A DNA stretch of 64,000 nt from Lucinisca nassula (GCA_963580285.1 OY757024.1:120776045-120840044), one strand, 5' to 3'; shown: positions 22,601 to 36,267, counted from the stretch's first letter. Notes: generated by a model from the sequence alone, not told the origin. Numbers and translations: made by a program.

Positions 22601-25600
22601 GAAATATAAGGCTACATAAACACTGGACACATTCCAAGTACTACCTGAGGATTAGCTTACTCTGTGCTGGAAACACAGCACTATAAGGCTACCTCCACGC
22701 TGGGAACATTCCCAGTACTACCTGAGCACTAGCGCTTCATATGTGCTAGAAACACAGCACATTAAGGCTACCTCCACGCTGGGCACATTCCCTGTACTAC
22801 CTGACCACTAGCGCTTCCTCTGTGCTGGAAACACAGCACTATAAGGCTACCTCCACGCTGGGAACATACCCAATACTGCCTGAGGACTAGCTTCCTCTTT
22901 GCTGGAAACACAGCACTATAAGGCTACCTTCACACTTGGAACACTCATTACTACCTGAGCACTAAATTCCTCTGTGCTAGAAACACAGCACTATGAGGCT
23001 ACCTCCGTGCTGGGCACATTCACAGTACTACCTGAGCACTAGCGCTTCCTCTGTGCTGGAAGAACAGGACTATAAGGCTACCTCCACGCTGGGAACATTC
23101 TCAATTCTACCTAAGGACTAGCTTCCCCTGTGCTGGAAACACAGCAATATAAGGCTACCTCCACGCTGGGAACATTCCCAATACTACCTAAGGACTAGCG
23201 TCCTTTGTGCTGGAAACACAGCACTATAAGGCTACCTCCACGCCGGGAACATTCCCAATACTACCTGAGGACTAGCTTCCTCTGTGCTGGAAACACAGCA
23301 CTATAAGGCTATCTCCACGCTGGGAACAACACCAGTACTACCTGAGCACTAGGTTCTTATCTGAGGACTAGCTTCTCCTGTGCTGGATACACAGCACTAA
23401 AAGGCTACTTTCACGCACGGCACATTCCCTGTACTATCTGTGCACTAGCGCTTCCTATGTGCTACAAACACAGCACTATAAGGCTATCTCCACGCTGGGA
23501 ACATTCCCAGTACTACCTGAGTGCTAGATTCCTCTGTGCTAGAAACACAGCACTATAAGGCTACCTCCACACTGGGCACATTCACAGTACTACCTGAGCA
23601 CTAGCGCTTTCTATGTGCTAGAAACACAGCACTGTAAGGCTACCTCCATGCTGGGAACATTCCCAGTACTATCTGAGCACTAGCTTCCCCTGTGCTAGAA
23701 ACACATCACTATAAGGCTACCTCCACTCTTGACACATTCCCTGTACTACCTGAGCACTAGCGCTTCCTCTGTGCTGGAAACACAGCACTATAAGGCTACA
23801 TCCACGCTGTGAACATTCCCAATACTACCTGAGGACTAGCTTCCTCTGTGCTGGAAACACAGCACTATAAGGCTACATCCACGCTGGGGACATCCCCAGT
23901 ATTACCTGAGCACAAGATTCCTCTGTGCTAGAAACACAGCACTATAAGGCCACCTCCACGCTGGGCATATTCTAGCGCTGCCTCTGTGCTGGACACACAA
24001 CACTATATGGCTACCTTCACGCTGGAAACATTCCCCATACTACCTGAGGACTAGCTTCCTCTGTGCTGGATACACAGCACTAAAAGTCTATCTCCACGCT
24101 GGGAACATTCCCAGTAATACCTTGAGCACTAACTTCTTCTGTGCTGGAAACATAGCATTATAAGACTACCTCCACGCTGGGAACATTCAGAGTTATACCT
24201 TAGTACTAGCTTCCTCGGTGCTGGAAACATAAAACTATAAGGCTACCTAAACACTGGGCACATTCCCAGTACTACCTGAGGACTAGCTTCCTCTCTGCTG
24301 GAAACACAGCACAATAGATCTACCTCCACGCTGGGAACATTCCCAGTACTTCCTCTGTGCTGGAAACATAGCGCTATAGGGTATCTCCACGCTGGGAACA
24401 TTCCCAGTTATAACCGAGCACTAGCTTCCTCTGTGCTGGAAACACAGCACTATAAGACTACCTCCACGCTGAGAACATTGAGACTTATACCTTAGCACTA
24501 GCTTCCTCTGTGCTGGAAACATAGAAATATAAGGCTACATAAACACTGGACACATTCCAAGTACTACCTGAGGATTAGCTTACTCTGTGCTGGAAACACA
24601 GCACTATAAGGCTACCTCCACGCTGGGAACATTCCCAGTACTACCTGAGCACTAGCGCTTCATATGTGCTAGAAACACAGCACATTAAGGCTACCTCCAC
24701 GCTGGGCACATTCCCTGTACTACTTGACCACTAGCGCTTCCTCTGTGCTGGAAACACAGCACTATAAGGCTACCTCCACGCTGGGAACATTCCCAATACT
24801 GCCTGAGGATTAGCTTCCTCTTTGCTGGAAACACAGCACTATAAGGCTACCTCCACACTGGGAACACTCATTACTACCTGAGCACTAAATTCCTCTGTGC
24901 TAGAAACACAGCACTATGAGGCTACCTCCGTGCTGGGCACATTCACAGTACTACCTTAGCACTAGCGCTTCCTCTGTGCTGGAAGAACAGGACTATAAGG
25001 CTACCTCCACGCTGGGAACATTCTCAATACTACCTGAGGACTAGCTTCCCCTGTGCTGGAAACACAGCAATATAAGGCTACCTCCACGCTGGGAACATTC
25101 TCAATACTACCTAAGGACTAGCGTCCTTTGTGCTGGAAAAACAGCACTATAAGGCTACCTCAACGCTGGGAACATTCCCAATACTACCTGAGGACTAGCT
25201 TCCTCTGTGCTGGAAACACAGCACTATAAGGCTATCTCCACGCTGGGAACAACACCAGTACTACCTGAGCACTAGGTTCCTCTGTGCTAGAAACACAGCA
25301 CTATAAGGCTACCTCCACGCTGGGCAGATTCACAGTACTACCTGAGCTCTAGCGCTTCCCATGTGCTGGAAACACAGAACTATAAGGCTAACTCCATGCT
25401 GGGAACATTCCCAAAACTACCTGAGGACTAGCTTCCTCTGTGCTTGATACACAGCACTAAAAGGCCACCTCCACGCTGGGAACATTCACAGTACTACCTG
25501 AGCACTAGCTTCCTCTGCGCTGGAAACATAGCACTATAAGACTACCTTCATGCTTGGAGCATTCCTAGTTCTACCTGAACTGGAAACTAAGCACTATAAG

Positions 25601-27726
25601 GCTACCTCCACGCTGAGAATATTCCCAATACTCCCTGAGGACTAGCTTCCTCTGTGCTAGAAACACAACACTATAAGGCTACCTCCACACTGGGAACACT
25701 CCCAGTACTACCTGAGCACTAGGTTCTTCTGTGCTGGAAACACAGCACTATAAGGCTACCTCCATGCTGGGAACATTCCCAATACTACATGAGGACTAGC
25801 TTCCTCTGTGCTTGATACACAGCACTGAAAGGCTACAACCACGCTGGGAACATTCCAAGTACTACCTGAGCACTAGCTTCCTCTGTGCTGGAAACATAGC
25901 ACTATAGAGCTACCTCCACGCTGGGAACATTCCTAGTTCTACCTGAAAACTAGCTTCCTCTGTGCTGGAAACACAGCCCTGTAAGGCTACCTCCACGCTG
26001 GGAACATTCCCAGTACTACCTAAGTACACGCATCCTCTCTGCTGGAAATACAGCGCTATAGAGCCACCTCCACGCTGGGAACATTCCCAGTAGTTCCTGA
26101 GCACTAGCTGGACACATAGCACTATTAGGCTACCTCCACGATGGGAACATTCCCAGTTATAACAGAGCACTAGCTTACTCTGTGCTGGAAACACAGCACT
26201 TTAAGGCTACTTCCACGATGGGAACAGCCAGAGTTTTACCTTAGCACTAGCTTCCTCTGTGCTGGAAACAGAACTATAAGGCTACCTCCACACTGGGAAC
26301 ATTCCCAGTACTACCTGAGGACTAGCTTCCTCTATGCTGGAAACATAGCACCATAAGGCTACCTCCACGCTGGGAACATTCCCATTACTACCTGAGCACT
26401 AGCTAGCTTCCTCTGTGCTAGTAACACAGCACTTAAGGCTACCTCAACACTGGGCACATTCCCGGTACTATCTGAGCACTAGCGTTTCCTCTGTGCTGGA
26501 AACACAGCACTATGAGGCTACCTCCACGCTGGAAACATTCCTAGTACTACATGAACACTAGCTTCCTCTGTGCTGGAAACACAGCCCTAAAAGGCTACCT
26601 CCACGCTGGGAACATTCCAAGTACTACCTAAGAAATAGCTTCTTCTGAGCTGGAAACACAGCACTATAGAGCTACCTTCACGCTGGGAACATTCCCAGTA
26701 CTTCATGAGCACTAGCGCTTCCTCTATGCTGGAAACACAACACTATAAGGCTACCTCCACACTGGGAACATTCCCAGTACTACCTGAGCACTAGATTCCT
26801 CTGTGCTAGAAACACAGCACTATAAGGCTACCTCCACACTGGGCACATACACAGTACTACCTGAGCACTAGCGCTTCCTCTGTGCTGGAAACACAGCACT
26901 ATAAGGCTACCTCCACGCTTTGAACATTCACAATACTAGAAACACAGCACTATGAGGCTACCTCCGTGCTGGGCACATTCACAGTACTACCTGAGCACTA
27001 GCGCTTCCTCTGTGCTGGAAGAACAGGACTATAAGGCTACCTCCACGCTGGGAACATTCTCAATACTACCTGAGGACTAGCTTCCTCTGTGCTGGAAACA
27101 CAGCGGTAAAAGGCTACCTCCACGCTTGGAACATTCCCAGTACTACCTGAGCACTAGGTTCCTCTGTGCAAGAAACAAAGCACTATAAGGCTAACTCCAC
27201 GCTGGGAACATTCACAGTACTACCTGAGCTCTAGCGCTTCCTCTGTGCTGGAAACACAGCACTATAAGGCTACCTCCATGCTGGGAACATTCCCAATACT
27301 ACCTGAGGACTAGCTTCCTCTGTGCCTGATACACAGCACTAAAAGGCTAAATTCACGCTGGGAACATTCCAAGTACTACCTGAGCACTAGCTTCCTCTGT
27401 GCTGGAAACATAGCACTATAGAGCTACCTCCACACTGGGAACATTCCTAGTTCTACCTGAAAACAAGCTTCCACAGTGCTGGAAACACAGCACTGTAAGG
27501 CTACCTCTACGCTGGGGACATTCCCAGTACTACCTAAGTACACGCTTCCTCTCTGCTGGAAATACAGCGCTATAGAGCTACCTCCACGCTGGGAACATTC
27601 CCAGTAGTTCCTGAACACTAGCGCATACTCTGTGCTGGAAACACAGCACTATAAGGCTACCTCCGAACTGGGAACATTCAGAGTTTTACCTTAGCACTAG
27701 CTTCCTCTGTGCTGGAAACAGAACTA

Positions 27727-28082
27727 CAGTCAAACTTCGATGGCTCGAACCCCTTTGGGACCATGAAAACTTGTTCGAGACAGCGGTAGTTCGAGCCAAG
27801 GAGGGTTATTGTTAGTGCCATTGAAGGAGGTATAATGGAGATTAGAGCCATCTACTCAGTTTTCTTTATGATAAATGTATGTTGTATGTACTCATTAGAA
27901 TCGCCTCATCGAGGCGATTCCAATGAATACATACAGCATACATTAGCAAGATAATACAGAAAACAATCCTTAAAATTCCCTCACTAGTTCATATGTAAAG
28001 GAATTCTCTAGGGACTCAAGAAAGTGTTCGACCTAGCCATGGTATTCGATCTATCGGTGTTCGAGCCATCGAAGTTCTACTG
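27727..28082. mobile_element. TA-flanked pogo/mariner-type MITE, copy 1
   Basis: A 356-bp element with TA target duplication (27,725-27,726 and 28,083-28,084). Removing it restores the satellite monomer exactly. Termini are CAGTCAAACTTCGATGGC left and CAGTAGAACTTCGATGGC at the inverted right end. CAGT ends with TA duplication are typical of the Tc1/mariner superfamily, including pogo/Tigger. It has an internal hairpin at 27,883-27,935 and no transposase. Confidence 0.85.
27883..27935. repeat. GCCTC-centred hairpin inside the MITE
   Basis: Arms starting TGTATGTACTCATTAGAATC pair with the complement of the sequence ending GAATACATACA around CATCGA. It is related to the hairpin at 16,169-16,219. 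Confidence 0.65.
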
Positions 28083-31000
28083 TATAAGGCTACCTCCACA
28101 CTGGGAACATTCCCAGTACTACCTGAGGACTAGCTTCCTCTGTGCTGGAAACATTGCACTATAAGGCTACATCCACGCTGGGAACATTCCCATTATTACC
28201 TGAGCACTTGCTAGCTTCATCTGTGCTAGAAACACAGAACGATAAGGCTACCTCAACACTGGGCACATTCCCTGTACTACCTGAGCACTAGCATTTCCTC
28301 TGTGCTGGAAACACAGCACTATGAGGCTACCTCCACGCTGGGAACATTCCTAGAACTAAATGAACACTAGCTTCCTCTGAGCTGGAAACACAGCCCTATA
28401 AGGCTATCTCCACGCTGGGAACATTCCCAGTACTACCTAAGAAATAGCTTCCTCTCTGCTGGAAACACGGCACTATAGAGCTACCTCCACGCTGGGAACA
28501 TTCCCAGTACTTCCTGAGCACTAGCGCTTCCTCTGTGCTGGAAACACAACACTATAAGGCTACCTCCACATTGGGAACATTTTTTTGTAAAACATGAGCA
28601 CTAGATTCCTCTGTGCTAGAAACACAGCACTATAAGGCTTCCTCCACGCTGGGCACATTCAAAGTAATACCTGAGCACTAGCGCTTCCTCTGTGCTGGAA
28701 ACACAGCACTATAAGGCTTACTCCACGCTGGTAACATTCCCAATACTACCTGAGGACTAGCTTCCCCAGTGCTGTAAACACAGCAAATTAAGGCTACCTC
28801 CACGCCTGGAACATTCACAATAATACCTGAGGACTACGTCCTCTGTGTTGGAAACACAGCACTATAAGGCTACCTCCACGCTGGGATCATTCACAGTACT
28901 ACCTGAGCTCTAGCGCTTCCTCTGTGCTGGAAACAAAGCACTATAAGGCTACCTCCATGCTGGGAACATTCCCAAAACTACCTGAGGACTAGCTTCCTCT
29001 GTGCTTGATACGCAGCACTAAAAGGCTATCTCCACGCTGGGAACATTCCAAGTACTACCTGAGCACTAGCTTCCTTTGTGCTGTAAACATAGCACTATAG
29101 AGCTACCTCTACGCTGGGATTATTCCTAGTTCTACTTGAAAACTAGCTTCCACTGTGCTGGAAACACAGCCCTGTAAGGCTAACTCCATGCTGGGAACAT
29201 TACCAGTACTACCTAAGTACACGCTTCCTCTCTGCTGGAAATACAGCGCTTTAGAGCTACCTCCAAGCTTGGAACATTCTCAGTACTTCCTGAGGACTAG
29301 CGCTTCCTCTGTGCTGGAAACATAGCACTATAAGGCTACATCAACGAAGGGAACATACCCAGTTATAACCGAGCACTACCTTCCTCTGTGCTGGAAACGA
29401 AGCACTATAAGGCTACCTCCACGCTGGGAACATTCAGAGTTTTACCGTAGCACCAGTTTCCTCTGTGATGGAAACAGAACTATATGGCTACCTCCACATT
29501 GAGCACACCCCAGTACTTCCTGAGGACTAGAGCTTCCTCTGTGCTGGAAACACAGCACTATAAGGCTACCTCCACGCTGGGAACATTCAGAGTTATACCC
29601 TAGCACTAGCTAGCTTCCTCTGCGCTAGAAACACAACACTATAAGGTTACCTCCATGCTGGGCACATTCCCTGTACTACCTGAGCACTAGCATTTCCTCT
29701 GTGCTGGAAACACAGCACTATAAGGGTACCTCCACGCTGGGGACATTCCTAGTACTACATGAACACTAGCTTCCTCTGTGCTGGAAACACAGCCCTATAA
29801 GGCTACCTCCACGCTGGGAACATTCCCAGTACTACCTAAGAACTTCCTCTCTGCTGGAAACGCAGCACTATAGAGCTACCTCCACGCTGGGAACATTCCC
29901 AGTACTTCCTGAGAACTTGCGCTTCCTCTGTGCTGGAAACACATCCCTACCTCTACCATGGGAACATTCCCAGTTATAACAGAGCACTAGCTTCCTCTGT
30001 GCTGGAAACACAGCACTGTAAGACTACCTCCACGCTGGGAACATATAGAGTTAAACCTTAGCACTAGCTTCCTCTGTGATTGAAACATAGAACTATAAGA
30101 CTACCTAAAAACTGGGCACATTCCCAGTACTACCTGACGACTAGCTTCCTCTATGCTGAAAACACAGCACTATAAGGCTACCTCCACACTGGGAACATTC
30201 CCAATACTACCTGAGGACTAGCTTCCCCTGTGCTGTAAACACAGTAATATAAGGCTACCTCCACGCTGGGAACATTCACAATACTACCTGAGGACTAGCT
30301 TCCTCTGTGCTGGAAACTCAGCACTATAAGGTTAGCTCCACGTTGGGAATATTCCCAATACTACCGGAGGACTAGCTTCCTCTGTGTTGGAAACACAGCA
30401 CTATAAGACTACCTCCACGCTGGGAACATTCATAGTACAACCTGAAAACTAGCTTCCTCTTTGCTGGAAACACAACCATATAAGGCTACCTTCACCCTGG
30501 GAACATTCCAAGTACTACATAAGAACTACCTTCCTCTCTGCTGGAAACAAAGCACTGTACAGTTACCTCCACGCAGGGAACATTCCCAATACTTCCTGAG
30601 CACTAGCACTTCCTCTGTGCTGGAAATATAGCACTATATGGCTACCTCTACGCTGGGAACATTCCCAGTTATAAACTAGCACTAGCTTCCTCTGTGCTGG
30701 AAACACAGCACTATAAGGCTACCTCCACGCTGGGAACATTCAGAGTTATACCTTAGCACTAGCTTCCTCTGTGCTGGAAACATAGTTCTATAAGGCTACC
30801 TAAACACTGGGCACACTCCCAGTACTACCTGAGGACAAGCTGAGCACAACACAGCACTATATGGCTACCTCAACGCTGGGCACATTCCCAGTACTACCTG
30901 AGCACTAGCTTCCTCTGTGCTGGAAACATAGCACTATAAGACTACCTCCACGCTGGGAACATTCCTATTACTACCTGAACACTAGCTTCCTCTGTGCTGG

Positions 31001-32721
31001 AAATACAGAACTATAGAGCTACCTCCACGCTGGAAAAATTCCCAGTACTTCCTGAGCACTAGCGCTTCCTTTGTGCTGGAAACATAGCACTATCAGGCTA
31101 CCTCCACGATGGGAACATTCCCAGTTATAACCGAGCACTAGCTTCCTCTGTGCTGGAAACACAGCACTATAAGTCTACCTCCACGCTGGGAACATTCCCA
31201 GTACTATCTGAGCACTAGCTTCCTCTGTGCTGGAAACACAACACTATAAGGCTACCTCCACACTGGGAACATTTCTAGTACTACCTGAGGACTAGCTTCC
31301 TCTGTGCTGGAAACGCAGAACTATAAGGCTGCATCCACGCTGGGAACATTTCTAGTACTACCTGAGCACTAGCTTCCTCTGTGCTGGAAACGCAGAACTA
31401 TAAGGAACCTCCACGCTGGGAACATTCCTAGTACTACTTGAGCAGTCGCTTCCTCTGTGCAGTTCTACCTGAGCACTAGATTCCTTTGTGCTAGAAACAC
31501 AGCACCATAAGGCTACCTCCACGCTGGGAACATTCCCAGTACTACCGGAGCACTAGCGCTTCCTCTGTGCTTGAAAGACAGCACTATAACGCTACCTCCA
31601 CGCTGGGAACATTCCCAATACTACCTGAGGACTAGCTTCCTATGTGCTGGATACAGAGCACTTAAAGGCTACCTCCACGCTGGGAACATTCCCAGTACTA
31701 CCCGAGCACTAGCTTCCTCTGTGCTGGAAACATAGCACTATAAAACTACCTCTACGCTGGGAACATTCCTAGTACTACCTAAGAACTAGCTTCCTCTGTG
31801 CTGGAAACACAGCACTATAGAGCTACCACCACGCTGGGAACATTCCCAGTACTTCCTGAGCACTAGTGCTTCCTCTGTGCCTGAAATATAGCACTATAAG
31901 GCTACCTCCACGCTGGGAACATTCCGAGTTATAACCGAACATTCCTAGTACTACCTGAGCACTAGCTTCCTCTGTGTTGGAAAAGCAGAACTATAAGGCT
32001 GCATCAACGCTGGGAACATTTCTAGTAGTACCTGAGCATTAGCTTCCTCTGTGCTTGAAACACAACACTACAAGGAATCTCCATGCTGGCAAGATTCCTA
32101 GTACTACTTGAGCAGTCGCTTTCTATGTGCTAGAAACACAGCACTATAAGGCTAAAACCACGCTGATAACATTCACAGTACTACCTGAGCACTAGCTTCC
32201 TTTATGCTAGAAACACAGCACTATAAGGCTACCTCCACGCCGGGCACATTCCCAGTTCTACCTGAGCACTAGTGCTTCCTCTGTGCTGGAAACACAGCAC
32301 TATAAGGCTACCTCCACGCTGGGAACATTCCCAGTACTACCTGAACACTAGCTTCCTCTGTGCTGGAAACACAGCCCTATAAGGCTACCTTCACGCTGGG
32401 AACATTCCCAGTACTACCTAAGAACTAGCTTCCTCTCTGCTGGAAACACAGCACTATAGAGCTACCTCCACGCTGGGAACATTCCCAATACTTCCTGAGC
32501 ACTAGCGCTTCCTCTGTGCTGGAAATATAGCACTATAAGGCTACCTCCACGATGGGAACATTCCCAGTTATAACCGAGCACTATCTTCTTCTGTGCTGGA
32601 AACACAGCACTATATGGATACCTCCACGCTGGGAACATTCAGAGTTATACCTTAGCACAAGCTTCCTCTGTGCTGGAAACATAGTACTATAAGGCTACCT
32701 AAATACTGGGCACACTTTTAG

Positions 32722-33228
32722 TGGGATTCAAAGCTTTAGTATTTCGGGGGTTGGGGTAGGGGCTAGGGGTTCGTCCGTTCTTCAGTTACGCTATTTTCTC
32801 TTAAACCACTGGTCGGAATGCAACCAAATTAGGTACATGGCTTCCGTACATGATCAAGGTCGTCATCGGCAAGGTGAGGGGTCCACACGAAGGTCCAATA
32901 TCAATAATAATATTCAATTACAAAGTCAGTTTGATAGATTTTGATATCAAACTTTGCAGAAGTAATGATTGATTAAATGTGTACATGTAAAATACCTTGA
33001 ACGGAAATTTGTATGCGACCACTGGGCCATGCACACGGGGTCGGACTTGGGGGTGGGGTCAAAGTTTAGTTAGGGGGGGACGGGGCTTTAACTGCTTAAT
33101 GAGTATTGTTGACACAAAATATCTCTCATATCAGAAGCTGCTAGAATGTGTGTGTTTTCTTTCTCTCTTGCTGCACAAAAGCTCAATGGATTTAAAGAAT
33201 TGCTGTAAGAAAATTGGGACGTTAACTG
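32722..33228 (+). repeat. Satellite-flanking repeat F, right copy
   Basis: About 0.5 kb, direct repeat of 13,251-13,839. It begins immediately where the last satellite monomer stops and ends at GGGACGTTAACTG, as the left copy does. Internal indels make it shorter. Confidence 0.8.
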
Positions 33229-34685
33229 GAGCCCCATAGGCAGGGAGAACATCCCCTATGCCCCACCGCGGAGAAGCTTAAAATTTGCAGTTACAGTTAT
33301 ACCAGACTAATGACTATTGTAGCAAACACGCCTTTAATATTTTGACCCACTTAACCCCTACTTCCCTACTTTTATATAAGTAAAACGGTTTGCAGGGGTA
33401 TACAATATTTTACTTATTCCTGCTCTAAGTTGTGGATACTCGCCAGTACCACCTCGCTGAAGCGATTCTGATGTGTGCCTACAATCTATGTTTAGAGCAG
33501 AAAGAAGAAAATATATCACAATGTTTCATCTTACAATCTTCGTTTTTTTCTGTTTTTTTTTTTTTTTTTTGTTCTTTGACATTGACATTGTATATGGGCG
33601 TGTTTCATAATGGGAGTGAATAAATCAAGGTACTGACAACACCCATGCGGATTGTGCCTGAGTACAGGCTTATCAAGATGGGGGACTGTTTCGCTTTAAC
33701 ATATATGTTACATACTTATCCAAACAGTGTTGAACAAGATTATCAACGTGATATGCGGCGTGTGATCTGAGTCTTCATTGTTTGCCAGATCAAACATTTG
33801 ATTCAAGTGAAGGTTTTGCAAATAACAATTACATGTACCCAACACTAACCTCAAAGTGTACAATTGATGCGGCTATGTTTGGATTCGACCCGAAATTACT
33901 AATAAGAATCAAAGTACTGAAAGTGCTGAGAAAGTTGATTAACGAGGTATATTCACCATGATAAAAAATGGCAGTGGTAGATCAAAACGGTCTCTAAATA
34001 TCTTGTTGACAAGGCCCTAAAGGCGAAAAATAGAGAAAGAAAGAAACACGTGTCTGTTTTTTTTTTTTTTTTTTTGTTGAAAAAATAATCAAAATTAGCT
34101 CGGTACATTCTGTGCTTTCCCCATCATGTAAAAATCTTACAGACACGTTTCCAAGAGGCAACATGACGTCTATGATGTTGCTTTTACGTTACATGGCCGC
34201 TTGGAGCTATATTTGCTTTGCATCGGGGCTATAAAAAGGAGAATAACTTGAAGAACAAATGTCACTTTTATACGGAATTAAAACCCTGATCACGCGTCAC
34301 ATTTAGAAGAACTTCAACATACTATTTCGTCTTATCTTCCAGCCAGTACGGTGCTGAAATATACATTTTCCATAAATGCCAAGTATTCCAATCGTGTGGC
34401 ATTTGGAAACAGTTAAGGCTCAAATAAGAGGCTACAGAATGTAATGTCTGCCATTGTCTCTACTATTTTCTTAACGCACAGAACTTACTTTAAAGAGTAC
34501 ATGTGACTGATTCATGTCTAAGGGTTAAATGGAATTAAATGTATACTAATGTGACAGACTTGAATCATACATGATTCCCAATATTGATAATAGCACTTGA
34601 TTCTTTCTTTGTGACTTTGTTTCTGTTATTGGTCTGAAAATTTGCCTTTGCTCAACTTAGTCAAAGCGCGACTTCCAGTGAACTA
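33229..34685. other. No gene; one hairpin
   Basis: AT-rich sequence without a supported gene. At 33,432-33,481 there is a degenerate GCCTC-type hairpin followed by ACAATCTATGTTTAGAGCAG, a context shared with the duplicated blocks near 0.63 and 11.1 kb. Poly-T tracts lie at about 33,553 and 34,059. Confidence 0.5.
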
Positions 34686-35070
34686 TCCTATCTGGTGACA
34701 GGTCTTATATAAATTAACCTTGTGAACACTTTAGAGACCACGGTTTTGGTCCAATCATCATCAGACTTGCTCAGAATAATTGTCATGACAATATCTTGAT
34801 CAAGTTCGAAAATGGGACCTGTCCAGTCAAAGTGTAGGTCAGTAGGTCAAATCATAGAAAAACCTTGTGAACACTCTTGTTTGGTATGGCTTTCAGGGTG
34901 TTGGTATCAAGGTTAAGGTTCTTGTTGCTATCTTTAGAAAAAAAACTTCTTAACACCAGCTCCAACATTTATTGATGGATTTTAATAGAATTACCTAAAC
35001 ATATAACCTACTTAATCTTGCAGCTTGGATCAGGTGAGCGATCTAGGGCCATCATGGCCCTCTTGTTTAT
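34686..35070 (+). repeat. Dispersed repeat ending in a GGGCCATCATGGCCC hairpin
   Basis: Contains two ACCTTGTGAACACT words about 125 bp apart, suggesting an internal tandem unit, and ends in AGGGCCATCATGGCCCTC followed by TTGTTT. I associate this type of repeat with bivalve genomes from general knowledge. It has no coding content. Confidence 0.45.
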
Positions 35071-35354
35071 TGTTTATTTTAGTTGCCTTTTTCCGTCCAA
35101 GTTCTGTTTGTCTTGTTGGTGATTCTGATTCTTTCTCCACCATTATGTTTGCTATTCATTTTTGTTTACGTTTGGGTATTGTGAGTCACCACCTGTTTGG
35201 GAAAGAGCTGCTGACTGTTTGGCGGTGGTCCGTTTTATTCATTGTTGTCAATCATTGTTTCGACTTCTTTCCCTAGTGGTGTTGTGGGGAGGATTTGGGA
35301 TTTTATTGTATCAGTTCCTGATCATTACCATTTTCAATTTCCTTAATCTTTGCT
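35071..35354 (+). repeat. Family A-like repeat, second subfamily
   Basis: Ends in GGATTTGGGATTTTATTG, then TCAGTTCCTGATCATTACC. The same sequence occurs inverted at about 59,225-59,430, where it also ends at TTTTCAAT-like sequence. The order of words resembles family A, but the two are clearly diverged. The LTR element inserted just beyond its end. Confidence 0.5.
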
Positions 35355-35857
35355 CTGTATGTTACGAGATGGAATAGGAAACCTCTCTGGTGCTTATGCA
35401 CATCTAAATTATTTTAGTAGATATATGGTAGGGCGGTGTGAGTGAAATATTTTGGGTGAAATATGGTACGCAAACTATGCGGCTCCATGAACAAGTCATG
35501 CACATATCATACGATGTATGCATGAGTGGTTTATAGAGAGCTGTTTTTACAATACAGGGGGCCGCTAAAAGGCTGAGTTCTATAGAATTTGCCTAAAAAT
35601 CGCCAACCGCCAAATTGTGCCATATATGATTTTTATTCCCGTCACGTGTTGTGTGGGTGTTCGTTTTGACAGGAGTCATGTCATTGATTATAGGGTCGTT
35701 TCATCAATTTTTCCTATGGGAAATATACTATTTGAACGCAAATCCATTGTCTACTCGATTTTTGCTATCTAGCTTTGTTTGTGGCCGGTATCTCCACTTC
35801 CCCACGAACAAAGCAAGGTAATACGAGTAGGCATGATTTTCCGGTAGTATTCATAGA

Positions 35858-35865
35858 TATATAAA
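35858..35865 (+). promoter_or_regulatory. Candidate LTR TATA box
   Basis: TATATAAA, 0.5 kb into the LTR, in a suitable position to start the genomic transcript; the AATAAA at 36,268 would end it. The resulting R region is an inference. Confidence 0.5.
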
Positions 35866-36267
35866 CCCTGAAAAAAAGCGGACACCTTAGCAGCAGGTCA
35901 AGTTGTAAAGAGTAAACACAACATTGTGACGGGGAAATAGAAAGTATATTGAAAGGTATGTTTAATCTATGTTTAGTATTATTTTTGTATGAACATGCTT
36001 GTAGGTTTTGGAGGGGTTTACTTCTAGTATACCCCAACTTTCTGAAGCCTATTCTGAATTCACTATTGAGGCCTGTAGTGATTAGGCTACTAGCTTTGCC
36101 AGCTAGACGTCGCAGGATCGATCCCAGGCTTCTCCAGTAGTAGAATGAGTCTTTCTAAGTGAGGTCCTGTCTCATGCTGACCCTAGATGTTGGTGAGACG
36201 TAAAGTTTGGACACCCGCTCATTCTAGATTCATTTAGGCTTTTAGACCCCTTTTGTAGAATGTAATT

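Larger units (their letters stand above)
16654..32719 (+). repeat. Main 77-bp satellite array (about 200 monomers)
   Basis: Head-to-tail monomers of 77-79 bp. A typical one contains AACACAGCACTATAAGGC, TACCTCCACG, CTGGGAACATTCCCAG, TACTACCTGAGCACTAGC and TTCCTCTGTGCTG. Common variants are a 2-bp longer AGCGCTTCC form and ACATTC in place of CCATTC types. CTGGGAA and TTCCCAG form a palindrome in each monomer, and CTGTG/CACAG another. Larger blocks repeat: three-monomer blocks (233 bp) at 17.4-17.9 kb, about 1.85-2.0 kb in 18.7-25 kb, and about 1.3-1.5 kb in 25.8-29.9 kb. Open frames here are chance products. A 356-bp MITE interrupts it at 27,727. Confidence 0.95.

Noticed and set aside
22316..27618. 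Minus-strand frames in the satellite with repeated MFPA/NVPSVEV motifs
   Set aside because: They are translations of the 77-bp monomer, differ in frame between neighbours and end at chance stops; no gene.
16654..32719. CRISPR-like array
   Set aside because: Monomers are contiguous without unique spacers, and the context is eukaryotic.
35040..35070. Helitron 3' end (hairpin then CTRR)
   Set aside because: There is a hairpin, but it is not followed by CTRR and an A/T target, and no 5' TC end was found.
36060..36140. tRNA-like GGATCGATCCC box in the LTR
   Set aside because: There is a B-box resemblance but no convincing A box or fold; identical in both LTRs as part of the element.
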